A DNA stretch of 64,000 nucleotides from Natranaerofaba carboxydovora (GTDB taxonomy: Bacteria > Bacillota > Natranaerobiia > Natranaerobiales > Natranaerofabaceae): assembly GCF_022539405.1 (NCBI RefSeq), contig NZ_CP054394.1:3012501-3076500 (forward strand). Direction: 5' to 3'. Of this stretch, positions 51,776-60,241 are shown in pieces; the first letter of the stretch is position 1, and each line of letters starts with the position of its first letter. The position numbers were made by a program, and so were the translations under genes. The notes below the pieces were generated by a model. That model saw nothing but the letters and a program-made list of their open reading frames with translations. It was not told the DNA's origin and did no database searches.

Positions 51776-52888
51776 TTGGAGATTAACTTTGAAGAAATCT
51801 GGCTAATATATTGTCAAAATCCTTTAGAAGACTGCTTAACGCTAAAACATTATGAAATATTAAAAGAAAAAGAAAGTATTATTTCTTGTACCCCAGGGAT
51901 TGATAAGAACTTTTTTGCAGAAGAAAGTTTAGAAATTACCCAAGTGGACTCTAAAGAATCACTTAATAAAGTATTAAAAAATTATAAAGGATCAAAATTT
52001 ATCTTTTTGATTAATGAAAAAGATAAGCTTTTTTTGGACATGTATTTGATATCTTTAATTAGAAACAAAGATGTCTTGATAAAAAAAGAAAAATTGTATG
52101 ATCTGCAAAATGAAAGTAACTTGTTAACCTTGATGGATATTATGAGAGTTCTTCGGGGTGATAATGGCTGTCCTTGGGATAAAAAACAAAGCCATGAGTC
52201 TTTAAAACCTTACGTTATTGAAGAAGCTTACGAAGTTGTGGAAGCTGTTGATAGAAACTCTATGGAAAATCTGTGCGAGGAACTAGGGGACTTATTGTTA
52301 CAAGTTGTATTTCATGCGGCCTTAGCTGAAGAAAAAGAAGAATTTTATATAAGCGATGTTATACAAGGCATTGAAGAAAAAATGATAAGACGCCATCCGC
52401 ATGTATTTGGAGATGTTAATATTGAAAGTGTAAGCCAGGTAAACGAGAACTGGGATAAAATTAAACAAAAAGAAAAGAAAGAAGCGAATAATAAATCAAA
52501 AATACTAAAAGATCCGAAACATTTGCCTGGGCTATTAAGAGCTGAAAAGATTCAATCTCAAGCGAAAGATGTAGGTTTTGATTGGGAAAGTAAAGAAGGT
52601 GCTTTAGAAAAAATGAAAGAAGAACTTAAAGAATTAGAGAATGCATATAAGGGAAATATTCGGGAAAAAATAGAAGAAGAACTTGGAGACCTTTTATTTT
52701 CTGTGGTAAACGTTGCCAGATTTATGAATGTTTCACCAGAACTATCTTTACAAAAGACTATCGAAAAATTTTATCGTCGATTTTCATACATTGAAGAAAA
52801 TATTAAAAAACAAAATCTAAAATTCGATGAATGTGAACTTGAAGATTTAGACAAACTTTGGGAAAAGGCAAAAAAATCGGGTTTTTAA
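51776..52888 (+). CDS. mazG: MazG family nucleotide pyrophosphohydrolase (YabN relative with a shortened N-terminal domain)
   Basis: This 370-residue protein has two MazG helical domains. The first (about 115-225) contains DNGCPWDKKQSHESLKPY, EEAYEVVEAVD and the metal-binding EELGDLLLQV. The second (about 255-360) contains the matching EEELGDLLFSVVN. MazG hydrolyses nucleoside triphosphates to monophosphates, clearing damaged nucleotides. Bacillus YabN also carries a full tetrapyrrole-methylase-like domain. Here only about 110 divergent residues precede MazG, without the SAM-binding motifs. The start is unsure: TTG 51776 lacks a ribosome site, while AAAGGGGGT lies at 51748-51756 with no canonical in-frame start after it. 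Confidence 0.85.
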   Translation: MEINFEEIWLIYCQNPLEDCLTLKHYEILKEKESIISCTPGIDKNFFAEESLEITQVDSKESLNKVLKNYKGSKFIFLINEKDKLFLDMYLISLIRNKDVLIKKEKLYDLQNESNLLTLMDIMRVLRGDNGCPWDKKQSHESLKPYVIEEAYEVVEAVDRNSMENLCEELGDLLLQVVFHAALAEEKEEFYISDVIQGIEEKMIRRHPHVFGDVNIESVSQVNENWDKIKQKEKKEANNKSKILKDPKHLPGLLRAEKIQSQAKDVGFDWESKEGALEKMKEELKELENAYKGNIREKIEEELGDLLFSVVNVARFMNVSPELSLQKTIEKFYRRFSYIEENIKKQNLKFDECELEDLDKLWEKAKKSGF

Positions 52889-52971
52889 GCATTTTTTAAA
52901 ATAAAATAGCAGGAATTTACTGATATATTTAGAATTAACCAATACGTAAAACAATATTTTCAGTTAAGTCT

Positions 52972-53000
52972 TTGTTTGGAAGGGCTTTGGAGGATATAAT
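52972..53000 (+). promoter_or_regulatory. Probable housekeeping promoter of hup
   Basis: TTGTTT 52972-52977, 17-bp spacer, perfect TATAAT 52995-53000, 29 bp before the start codon. Confidence 0.6.
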
Positions 53001-53028
53001 TTTAATAAATTAGGAGGGGTTTGATCTT

Positions 53029-53304
53029 ATGAACAAATCAGAATTAATTGAAAAGGTTGCTCAAGAAGCAGGATTGACGAAAAAAGACACTGAAAAGGCA
53101 GTAAACAAAGTTTTTGATGTTATTTCTGAGGAGTTAGCTAAAGGAGAAAAAGTTCAGCTTATTGGTTTTGGCACATTTGAAACTAGGGAAAGAGCCGCTA
53201 GAGAAGGGCGTAATCCATCTACAGGAGAGGTTATTCAAATAGAAGCAACAAGAATACCCGCCTTTAAAGCAGGAAAGTCACTCAAAGAAAAAGTTAAAAA
53301 GTAG
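53029..53304 (+). CDS. hup: DNA-binding protein HU
   Basis: HU is the histone-like dimeric nucleoid protein that bends and compacts DNA. 91 residues, normal size. It starts [20 protein letters not shown] and contains [22 protein letters not shown] and the DNA-binding arm ([20 protein letters not shown]). ATG has TAGGAGGGG upstream. It follows mazG as in Bacillus. The small rqcP (yabO) gene that normally follows is missing. Confidence 0.97.
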   Translation: MNKSELIEKVAQEAGLTKKDTEKAVNKVFDVISEELAKGEKVQLIGFGTFETRERAAREGRNPSTGEVIQIEATRIPAFKAGKSLKEKVKK

Positions 53305-53350
53305 AATAAAAAAGTAGAATGATAATGTGGAGTAATGATGTATGATTAAA

Positions 53351-53383
53351 AGAAATTAGGCAAGGCCTAGTTTCTTTTTTTTT
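53351..53383 (+). terminator. Intrinsic terminator of hup
   Basis: Stem AGAAATTAGGC (53351-53361) with GCCTAGTTTCT (53365-53375), one G-U pair, followed by a run of T to 53383. Confidence 0.9.
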
Positions 53384-53446
53384 AGTATATTTTTCCCCCA
53401 GTATCAAATAATAAACTTAAAAGACTCAGTTGGGGGGTATAAATTG

Positions 53447-54424
53447 ATGGTTAAGAGAAAAACTATGCTTTGTTTTGTATTGATTACAATTTTAAGTCTT
53501 CCTTTATTTATTGGATGTGAAAGTGTGCCAAAGGATGATGAAGAGGGAGCAAAACCTGAAATACCTGAACCTATTTCAGATGGTGAAGGAGAAGAACCTA
53601 CTTTGGCAGTTTATTTTCATGAGGAAGAGGAAATAGAAGAAATGGAATTTGAAGAGTATATCAAAGGAGTTGTAGCCGGTGAAATGGAGCCTGATTGGCC
53701 AGAAGATGCTCTTGCAGCCCAGGCGATAATAGCAAGATCATTTACCCTTCACAAAATTGACAATGAGGGCGGCTTAGAAGATAGGGATGCACATGCATCA
53801 ACTGATATTGAAGAATTTCAGGCCTATAGCGAAGAAGATATCACAGAACAGGTGGAAAATGCTGTTGATGATACAAGAGGTGTGGTAGCTACACATGACA
53901 ACGAATATATTCAAGCCTGGTTCCATGCTTTTGCTGGACCGAGAACTGCTCTTGCAACAGAAGGGTTGGATTTTGAAGATGAAAATCCTCCATATATACA
54001 GATAGTTGAAAGCCAGGGGGATGAAATAATACCAGAAGAAGAGGGAGAGTGGGAACTAGAACTTCAGAACGAAGAAATTATTGAAGCAGCTTCAGAAGCC
54101 GGAGCAGAAGTCCAAGAAGATAATTTGGAAATGGAAATTGCTGAAGAAGGCCCATCAGGTAGAGCGACAGTTCTAGAAATAGGCGAACAAGAAGTTTCGG
54201 CACCTGACTTCAGATTAGCAGTAGGAAGCGAAGAGATGAGATCGACATATATTGAAGAATTAGAAAATAATGATGACGGTGTAAGGCTTGAGGGTGAAGG
54301 CTTTGGTCATGGAGTAGGGATGTGTCAGTGGGGAGCCAAAAAGTTAGCGCAAGACGGTGATGAACCAGAGGATATAATGAGATATTTTTATGAAGATATA
54401 GAAATCAGCAAAATATGGGACTAA
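53447..54424 (+). CDS. SpoIID/LytB-type lipoprotein, probable peptidoglycan lytic transglycosylase
   Basis: This is a 325-residue acidic lipoprotein: signal peptide with lipobox FIGC, an acidic spacer, then a SpoIID domain (about 50-325). Key motifs are EFEEYIKGVVAGEMEPDWP with the catalytic glutamate, EDALAAQAIIARSFTL, HASTDIEEFQAY, and GEGFGHGVGMCQWGAKKLA. SpoIID cleaves glycan strands lacking peptide stems during engulfment. Canonical SpoIID is an integral membrane protein, so this lipid-anchored version could be a vegetative or spore-wall paralogue. ATG 53447 lies 8 nt after GGGGGGT; TTG 53444 is a near equivalent. Placed where rqcP is expected. Confidence 0.88.
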   Translation: MVKRKTMLCFVLITILSLPLFIGCESVPKDDEEGAKPEIPEPISDGEGEEPTLAVYFHEEEEIEEMEFEEYIKGVVAGEMEPDWPEDALAAQAIIARSFTLHKIDNEGGLEDRDAHASTDIEEFQAYSEEDITEQVENAVDDTRGVVATHDNEYIQAWFHAFAGPRTALATEGLDFEDENPPYIQIVESQGDEIIPEEEGEWELELQNEEIIEAASEAGAEVQEDNLEMEIAEEGPSGRATVLEIGEQEVSAPDFRLAVGSEEMRSTYIEELENNDDGVRLEGEGFGHGVGMCQWGAKKLAQDGDEPEDIMRYFYEDIEISKIWD

Positions 54425-54430
54425 CTGGCA

Positions 54431-54461
54431 AAAAAGGCGTGCAAAAATGTACGCCTTTTTT
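54431..54461 (+). terminator. Intrinsic terminator of the SpoIID-like gene
   Basis: A 13-bp stem AAAAAGGCGTGCA (54431-54443) with TGTACGCCTTTTT (54448-54460), one G-U pair, four-base loop. Confidence 0.92.
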
Positions 54462-54545
54462 AATGCCTAATATGTCATAAACCTAAAGGTTGATAAATAG
54501 AATTTAGATAAAAGTGTACAAAATTTAAAAAAGGGGGAAGTAATA

Positions 54546-54842
54546 ATGGAAGAAAGGCTAGAAAAGAGTGAAGGACACAAATTAATTATAAATAACAGAC
54601 AATTTAGCGAAATCACAGGGGTGCTACATGTTGATAGCTTTGATGATGAAGAAATTGTAGTTGAAACAGAGCTTGGACTATTAGCCTTAAAAGGAGAAGA
54701 ACTAGATATAAAAGAACTAAACTTAGATGAAAAAGTATTAACTGTTGAAGGGATCATACTTGAAGTTAGTTACTCTGAAGAGAGTGGACAAAGAGGGGTG
54801 AAAGATAAGAGTAAAAGTTTGCTTGGAAAAATATTTAGATAG
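54546..54842 (+). CDS. yabP: YabP family sporulation protein
   Basis: This is a 98-residue YabP/YqfC family protein with HKLIINNRQFSEITGVLHVDSFDDEEIVVET and LLALKGEELDIKELNLDEKVLTVEG as the conserved core. In Bacillus, yabP and yabQ are transcribed under sigma-E and YabQ is needed for cortex formation. ATG has AAAAGGGGG upstream. The order yabP-yabQ-divIC-yabR is conserved here. Confidence 0.92.
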   Translation: MEERLEKSEGHKLIINNRQFSEITGVLHVDSFDDEEIVVETELGLLALKGEELDIKELNLDEKVLTVEGIILEVSYSEESGQRGVKDKSKSLLGKIFR

Positions 54843-54872
54843 TTAATAGGCTCTTTAAGGAGAATTAAACCT

Positions 54873-55337
54873 ATGGGTTTTTTATATGAGCAGTTGTTTA
54901 CCTTTTCCGTATCTATTGTTTACGGGATTTTTGTGGGTGTGATTTTTGATTTTTATCGGACTTTGAGGGGAAAGAAGAAGATAAATAGGATTTTATCAGA
55001 TGTATTAGATTTATTAATATGGCTTGTTATTACGGTTATTTTTATTTTTGTATTACTGTCAAGTAACTGGGGCGAAGTCAGGGCTTATGTTTTTATGGGT
55101 CTTGTAATGGGTGTGTTAATTTATTATTCTTTTTTTTCGTCTTTTATTACAGAAGGCTATCGTAATCTTTTTTCTTTGATTAAAAAGCTATTTAATTTAA
55201 TCTTAAAATATATTATTGTGGCTCTTGGTTTTTTTAGTGTCCCCGTATTATTTTTTCTAAAAATGATAAAAAAATTGTGTGATTTGTTATTAAAGCTGGC
55301 AAATAGATTAAAAAAATTAATTAAAAGAAATAATTAG
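54873..55337 (+). CDS. yabQ: YabQ, spore cortex membrane protein
   Basis: This is a 154-residue membrane protein with about four hydrophobic helices and a lysine-rich C terminus. The N-terminal QLFTFSVSIVYGIFVGVIFDFYRTLR is the YabQ family pattern. In Bacillus it lies in the outer forespore membrane and is required for cortex synthesis. ATG follows AAGGAGAATT and lies 30 bp after yabP, so they form an operon. Confidence 0.9.
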   Translation: MGFLYEQLFTFSVSIVYGIFVGVIFDFYRTLRGKKKINRILSDVLDLLIWLVITVIFIFVLLSSNWGEVRAYVFMGLVMGVLIYYSFFSSFITEGYRNLFSLIKKLFNLILKYIIVALGFFSVPVLFFLKMIKKLCDLLLKLANRLKKLIKRNN

Positions 55338-55426
55338 CAGGAATAAAAAGTTTTTTCAGAGAAAATATAACAACAAGGCAGGTTTATGCATTAAAATAAG
55401 ATTATGTCTAGTGGGGGCGCTATATC

Positions 55427-55747
55427 ATGACAGCAAAGAGTAAAAATAATATCAAAGTGAAATCGAGTGTTTTTAGGGCTATAATATTAATACTTACTGT
55501 GTATTTTGTTTATTTATTCTATACTCAGACCGTTAATCACGTAGATCTAATCAGTAAGAAAGACGAAATAGAGAAAGATATCAAGGAAATAAAATCAGAG
55601 ATAGACGAGTTGGAAACAAAAATTTATAAATTAGATGATAAAGAACAGGTGGAGTTACTAGCAAGAGAAAGGCTAAGGTTAATTGGTTCAGATGAAATTT
55701 TGATAAATGTGAGAGAACACATGTCTGAAGAAGGAAAATCTGATTGA
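55427..55747 (+). CDS. divIC: DivIC/FtsB-type septum formation protein
   Basis: This is a 106-residue bitopic membrane protein with one N-terminal transmembrane helix (about 14-33) followed by a coiled coil (KDEIEKDIKEIKSEIDELE) and a short FtsB-like end (EQVELLARERLRLIGSDE). It would form the divisome subcomplex with FtsL and DivIB, outside the membrane. ATG has GTGGGGGCG upstream. Position after yabQ is conserved. Confidence 0.93.
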   Translation: MTAKSKNNIKVKSSVFRAIILILTVYFVYLFYTQTVNHVDLISKKDEIEKDIKEIKSEIDELETKIYKLDDKEQVELLARERLRLIGSDEILINVREHMSEEGKSD

Positions 55748-55764
55748 TGGGACATAATGGTTTC

Positions 55765-55793
55765 TTGACGTGGTTTTTATAGTACGATATAAT
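55765..55793 (+). promoter_or_regulatory. Housekeeping promoter of yabR
   Basis: TTGACG 55765-55770, 17-bp spacer, perfect TATAAT 55788-55793. Confidence 0.8.
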
Positions 55794-55830
55794 TAGATAA
55801 AGAATTTTTGAGGGAGGAATATTAACAGTT

Positions 55831-56190
55831 ATGACGTTGAAAGTAGGCGGAGTAGTGGAAGGTGTCGTTAAAGGTATTACAAATTTTGGTGCTTTTGTAG
55901 AACTTCCAGGAGGACAGACAGGACTTGTACACATCTCGGAAGTAGCTGACACTTATGTTAAAGATATTCGTAAATATCTTAACGAAGAAGACAAAGTCAG
56001 AGTGAAGGTTCTAAGTATTGACGGGAAAAAAATTGGTTTATCAATTAGAAAAGTTAAAGAGAACAAAGAAAAACTTGTTTCTTTTGAAGACAAGTTGGCC
56101 AAGTTTTTAAAAGAAAGTGATGAGAAGCAAAAGGATATCAAGAAAAATGTAGAGTCTAAAAGAGGAGATAGAGACTCGAATGCGTTTTAA
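55831..56190 (+). CDS. yabR: S1 domain RNA-binding protein YabR
   Basis: This is a 119-residue protein with one N-terminal S1 (OB-fold) domain (about 3-75): GGVVEGVVKGITNFGAFVELPGGQTGLVHISEVAD and VRVKVLSIDGKKIGLSIRK. A charged helical tail follows. It resembles polynucleotide phosphorylase S1 modules and general stress protein 13. ATG has GAGGGAGG upstream. It has its own promoter and terminator, so it is expressed separately from divIC. Confidence 0.93.
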   Translation: MTLKVGGVVEGVVKGITNFGAFVELPGGQTGLVHISEVADTYVKDIRKYLNEEDKVRVKVLSIDGKKIGLSIRKVKENKEKLVSFEDKLAKFLKESDEKQKDIKKNVESKRGDRDSNAF

Positions 56191-56237
56191 CGTAACTATA
56201 TAAAAAACTAATTTAAATAAAATATGAAAAAAAGTCC

Positions 56238-56263
56238 AAAAGCGCTTAAACAGCGCTTTTTTT
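56238..56263 (+). terminator. Intrinsic terminator of yabR
   Basis: Stem AAAAGCGCT (56238-56246) with AGCGCTTTT (56252-56260), loop TAAAC, followed by T. Confidence 0.92.
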
Positions 56264-56306
56264 ATATTATGTGCTAGTTTTTGACATTATTATGGGGGTG
56301 ATTATT

Positions 56307-57230
56307 ATTATAAATAACACTGTGGCTGTGATAGATATTGGAAGTAATTCTATTAGGTTAATGATTGCCAAAATAGAAGGACAAAGTATTAAAGAATTAG
56401 TTAAAGAATTAGAAACGACAAGGATGGGAGAAGGATTAGGGAAAAGTGGATACATAAAACCAGATGCAACCTATAAAAGCTTAAGTGTACTTTCTCATTA
56501 TCTAGATTTAATTGAAAATTATGGTGCTAAACTATGTAGTGTTATAGGAACAAGTGCTTTGCGGGAAGCAAGTAACTCAAAGGATTTCTTGAAGAAAGTA
56601 AAGCATAAATTGGGGATTGAAGTTGAAGTTATAAGTGGTACAAAAGAAGCTTTGTTAAGTGCCAAAGGTGCTTTGTATGACAAAACCCCCGAAAAATATT
56701 TAGTGTTTGACCTGGGTGGAGGAAGCCTTGAGCTAATAAATAAGGATGTAGAACTTGTTAAGAGTATTCAAATCGGCGCTGTTAAGATGTATGAGAAGTT
56801 TAGTGATTATACTGGTTATGTGGATCTAGACAAAATATATAATGAAGTAATGAAAGTTTTGGAAACTAATATTGAATATAATAAACTAGGGTTAGGTAGC
56901 AAAGAATATTTAGTGGGAGTAGGGGGCACGGCAACAACGTTTGCAATGCTTGACCAAAAATTAATACAGTACGATCATAATAAAATTCAGGAGTATTATA
57001 TTAGCAATGAAAGGATATCTGAAATTACTTTAAGATTAAATAATCTTAGCTTAGAGGAAAGAAAAAAAGTAGCAGGTATGCCTAAAAACAGAGAGGATAT
57101 TATTGTTTCTGGAGGAGGAGTGCTTTGGGCTTTGTTAGACTATCTATCATATGATGGTTATTATGCTAGTGATAGAGACCTGTTATACGGCATGATATTT
57201 GAAGAAATTTCAAGAAGGTTAAATACTTGA
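56307..57230 (+). CDS. Ppx/GppA phosphatase family protein (possible AUU or AUA start)
   Basis: This actin-fold phosphatase of about 307 residues shows VAVIDIGSNSIRLMIAKI at the N terminus, GTSALREASNSKDF, the second phosphate loop VFDLGGGSLELI, and VGVGGTATTFAML. The family hydrolyses polyphosphate or pppGpp. It has only the catalytic domains and no HD tail. The Shine-Dalgarno is GGGGGTGAT (56294-56302). ATG 56292 and GTG 56298 both lie within it. The in-frame codons at the right distance are ATT 56307 and ATA 56310, giving MINNTVAVIDIGSNS. Located just before the initiator tRNA gene. Confidence 0.9.
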   Translation: MINNTVAVIDIGSNSIRLMIAKIEGQSIKELVKELETTRMGEGLGKSGYIKPDATYKSLSVLSHYLDLIENYGAKLCSVIGTSALREASNSKDFLKKVKHKLGIEVEVISGTKEALLSAKGALYDKTPEKYLVFDLGGGSLELINKDVELVKSIQIGAVKMYEKFSDYTGYVDLDKIYNEVMKVLETNIEYNKLGLGSKEYLVGVGGTATTFAMLDQKLIQYDHNKIQEYYISNERISEITLRLNNLSLEERKKVAGMPKNREDIIVSGGGVLWALLDYLSYDGYYASDRDLLYGMIFEEISRRLNT

Positions 57231-57280
57231 CTTTGGTTAAAAAATCGGTTACAATGCATTAGCAGTAAAAAAACTTTCAT

Positions 57281-57361
<81 letters not shown>

Positions 57362-57387
57362 AAAATATAAAAAGTCAATTAATTAAA

Positions 57388-57452
57388 AAAATAAAAAAAG
57401 ACATAAAAAAAGAACAAATTATTTGTTCTTTTTTTATGTCTTTTTTTATTTT
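57388..57452. terminator. Long A/T-rich palindromic terminator after the tRNA
   Basis: Arms of about 32 bp (57388-57419 and 57421-57452) are perfect complements around a single central base. A-runs on the left and T-runs on the right make it work in either direction. Its left arm resembles the outer block of the island repeat at 24055-24080. Confidence 0.88.
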
Positions 57453-57580
57453 CGACACCAACTCGATTAAGTCAAGGACAAATTAAATCTTTTTAAAAAA
57501 CTTTCGGGGCTAATATGTCGATAAAAAATTTTTTCAGGTTAAATAATTAGACAGACTTTTTTTTGATATAGCTATATAAT
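57451..57580 (+). promoter_or_regulatory. Spo0A-type long-spacer promoter of spoIIE
   Basis: TATAAT (57575-57580) is preceded 21 bp upstream by TAGACA (57548-57553), the over-long spacing typical of Spo0A-activated spoIIE/spoIIG promoters. Possible 0A boxes are TGTCGAT at 57517-57523 and an inverted TGTCGAA at 57451-57457. Confidence 0.6.
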
Positions 57581-57648
57581 ATGCCCTACCAAATTTAAAA
57601 ATTAAAGAGTAATAAAGTGCCATAATAAACTTAAAGGAGTGGATAGCT

Positions 57649-60111
57649 ATGTCATTTAGGACGCAATCGTTAAAACCGTATCGAAGAATGTATGAACCTG
57701 AAAAAGAAGAAAAGAATAGAAGTGAACTAAAGGATAAGCTCGGTGCAAATAGTGGAAAACAGTTTGAACTTTTAAAACTATACTTAAAAGACTCAATATC
57801 CTGGTTTTATGTTTTAGGCGGGTTTTTCCTTGCCCAAAGTACACTTATTGAGGGGATCTTTCCGTTTGCTATAGCATTGGTGATTGCCCTTAAAAAAGAA
57901 AATTCTAAGTATTTTCTTCCAGGATTTTTAGGTTGCTTTGTAGGAGAGGTGATAAGGTCAGGTGTCTTTGGACTACTTACAATGACAGCTATAATTTCAT
58001 CCTTAATATTGATTGATTATTTACAGGACAAGCTCAAATTTAAAAATGTAAACTGGTGGGTTGGTGTAGCTTTATTATATGCAGGTATTAATCTAGTTCC
58101 TTTAATGCCTGGAGGTATTAATAATTACCAACTTTATAGATCTATGTTTGACGCCTGCTTAATGTTGATAACGAGTGTTATATTTTGCCAGTCTATTGCT
58201 CAAATCGAGGTGCAAAAATGGCCTAAATCTAACAAAAAAGAAGAAGTAATACCACTTTCTTTTATGTTTGTGTTGATAATTTTAGGTATGGAAAGTTTGA
58301 TTGTTGTAGGGCTTAGCTTACAGCACATTTTTATAAACATAATAGTTTTGATCTTTGGTTATATAGCGGGAGGAGGAATAGGGGCTGCTTCAGGAGCGAT
58401 CTTAGGAAGTGCTCTAGTGTTTTCTAATCCCAATCCTGCTTTTATAGGTGCACTTACCCTTGGTGGCTTCTTGGGGGGAGTTTTTAATGATTTCAAAAAG
58501 CCGGGAGCTATTTTGGGCTTTTTGATAGGGGCTAGCATTATGACTTTTTATTTAAGTAGGCCATTTGAAATTATAGGAGCATTTCAAGAGCTAGCTATAG
58601 CAGCTATAGTATTTATGTTATTACCTTCAAAATTTATAGAATACACTAAAATGTTCTTTCCTTTGAATAATGATGACCTTGATGAGAAAAGGCATTTAAG
58701 TGAAATGTTAAGTAAAAGAACAGATGAGCTTTCTTTAATATTTGATGAGTTGTCTAGTACTTTTAATGAAGCTAGCGATATGCAAGCTGAGACTAGAGTA
58801 GAGATAGAAATGTTTATGGAAAAAGCTGCAAATAATATTTGCCTTGGTTGTAAAAAATATAAAAACTGCTGGGAAAATAACTTCTTTTCTATTTATAGAG
58901 GAATGGTAGAGACTTTGAGTAATATAGAAAATAAAAATGATGGAGATATGATAGAAGATAAAGACCTATCCCCTCATTTAATTAAGCATTGCCTTAGGCC
59001 ATCTGCTTTAAAATATAAGCTAAAAACCATATATGATATATTTAAAGTTGAGGTATTTTGGCAAAGAAAAGTGAGTGAAAATCAGGAATTTGTTGCAGAG
59101 CAGCTTAAAGGGATAAGTGATATAATGGGTAAAATCTCTTGTGAGCTAGAACGTGAACTGAAAGGTGAAGAGGAAATAGAGTCTAAACTGATTAAAAAAC
59201 TGGTTGCAAACAAAGTACCTGTACAAGCAATTGAAACCAATAAACTAGGAAATGGAAGGTTGTGTGTTAATGTCAAATTAAAAGAGTGTAGTGAAAAAGA
59301 CTTGTGTGATAGACATGTAAACCAGTATGTTTCAGAAATATTAGGTGAAAAAATGATGGTAGTTAGAAATAGCTGCTTTTATAGAGCTGAAGAAGGGGCA
59401 TGCAGTTTTACCCTTAGTCCCTTTAAAGCGTATAATATTATAACGGGTGTATGCCAGATTAATGACAAAAATGAACAAACATGTGGTGATAGTTACTTAT
59501 CTCGCCAGCTAAAATCTGGGCAGCATTTGCTTTTGTTAAGTGATGGTATGGGCAAAGGAGAAAAAGCGAAAAAGGATAGCGAAGCAGCAATTAAATTACT
59601 CGAAAGACTTTTGAATTCGGGTTTTGATCGTAACCTTGTAATAAAAAATGTTAACTCTATCCTAAATCTTAGAAATAAAAAAGAGTCTTTTGCTACCATG
59701 GATATGGTATTAGTTGACATGTTAACTGGCGAAGGTGAATTTTATAAAGCGGGAGCTATGCCGACGTATATAATTAGAGAAAACGAAATACAGAAAGTAG
59801 AAGGAGAGTCTTTGCCAGCTGGTATATTAAATAACTTAGAACCGACGATTAGTAGGGTTAAACTAACAGAAGAGGATGTACTTGTTATGGTAAGTGATGG
59901 TGTCTTCTCTTTAGAAGATAACGAAATAGAAAAGGATTGGCTAGAAAAAGAACTAAATAACCTTAAAGACTCACCCCCCCAGGTGCTAGCTGATGAACTC
60001 TTAAGTAAGGTGGTAAGAAGGCATTATGGAGAGGTAAGTGATGATGTCACTATAATGGTAAGTAAAGTAAAAAAGAACTTTAGGCTTAAAACGGGAGTCG
60101 AAATTTTATAG
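57649..60111 (+). CDS. spoIIE: Stage II sporulation protein E
   Basis: This is an 820-residue membrane PP2C phosphatase that dephosphorylates SpoIIAA to activate sigma-F in the forespore and takes part in polar septation. It has an N-terminal region with about ten transmembrane helices (about 40-335), a central FtsZ-interacting regulatory region (340-590) with CLGCKKYKNCWENN, and a C-terminal PP2C domain with CGDSYLSRQL, LLLSDGMGKGEKAKKDS, ATMDMVLVDMLTGEG and VMVSDGVFSLEDN. ATG has AAAGGAGTGG upstream. The long-spacer promoter fits Spo0A control. Confidence 0.97.
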   Translation: MSFRTQSLKPYRRMYEPEKEEKNRSELKDKLGANSGKQFELLKLYLKDSISWFYVLGGFFLAQSTLIEGIFPFAIALVIALKKENSKYFLPGFLGCFVGEVIRSGVFGLLTMTAIISSLILIDYLQDKLKFKNVNWWVGVALLYAGINLVPLMPGGINNYQLYRSMFDACLMLITSVIFCQSIAQIEVQKWPKSNKKEEVIPLSFMFVLIILGMESLIVVGLSLQHIFINIIVLIFGYIAGGGIGAASGAILGSALVFSNPNPAFIGALTLGGFLGGVFNDFKKPGAILGFLIGASIMTFYLSRPFEIIGAFQELAIAAIVFMLLPSKFIEYTKMFFPLNNDDLDEKRHLSEMLSKRTDELSLIFDELSSTFNEASDMQAETRVEIEMFMEKAANNICLGCKKYKNCWENNFFSIYRGMVETLSNIENKNDGDMIEDKDLSPHLIKHCLRPSALKYKLKTIYDIFKVEVFWQRKVSENQEFVAEQLKGISDIMGKISCELERELKGEEEIESKLIKKLVANKVPVQAIETNKLGNGRLCVNVKLKECSEKDLCDRHVNQYVSEILGEKMMVVRNSCFYRAEEGACSFTLSPFKAYNIITGVCQINDKNEQTCGDSYLSRQLKSGQHLLLLSDGMGKGEKAKKDSEAAIKLLERLLNSGFDRNLVIKNVNSILNLRNKKESFATMDMVLVDMLTGEGEFYKAGAMPTYIIRENEIQKVEGESLPAGILNNLEPTISRVKLTEEDVLVMVSDGVFSLEDNEIEKDWLEKELNNLKDSPPQVLADELLSKVVRRHYGEVSDDVTIMVSKVKKNFRLKTGVEIL

Positions 60112-60241
60112 TTGTATTGTAAGTGTTAGGTTGGGGTATAATTTTGTATATATTTAATATTAATATTTGCAGGATTTATTTTAATGTTGGAGAATAGACT
60201 AAAGACAAAAATAATAAAGATTACCAGGTGGCTATTGATTT

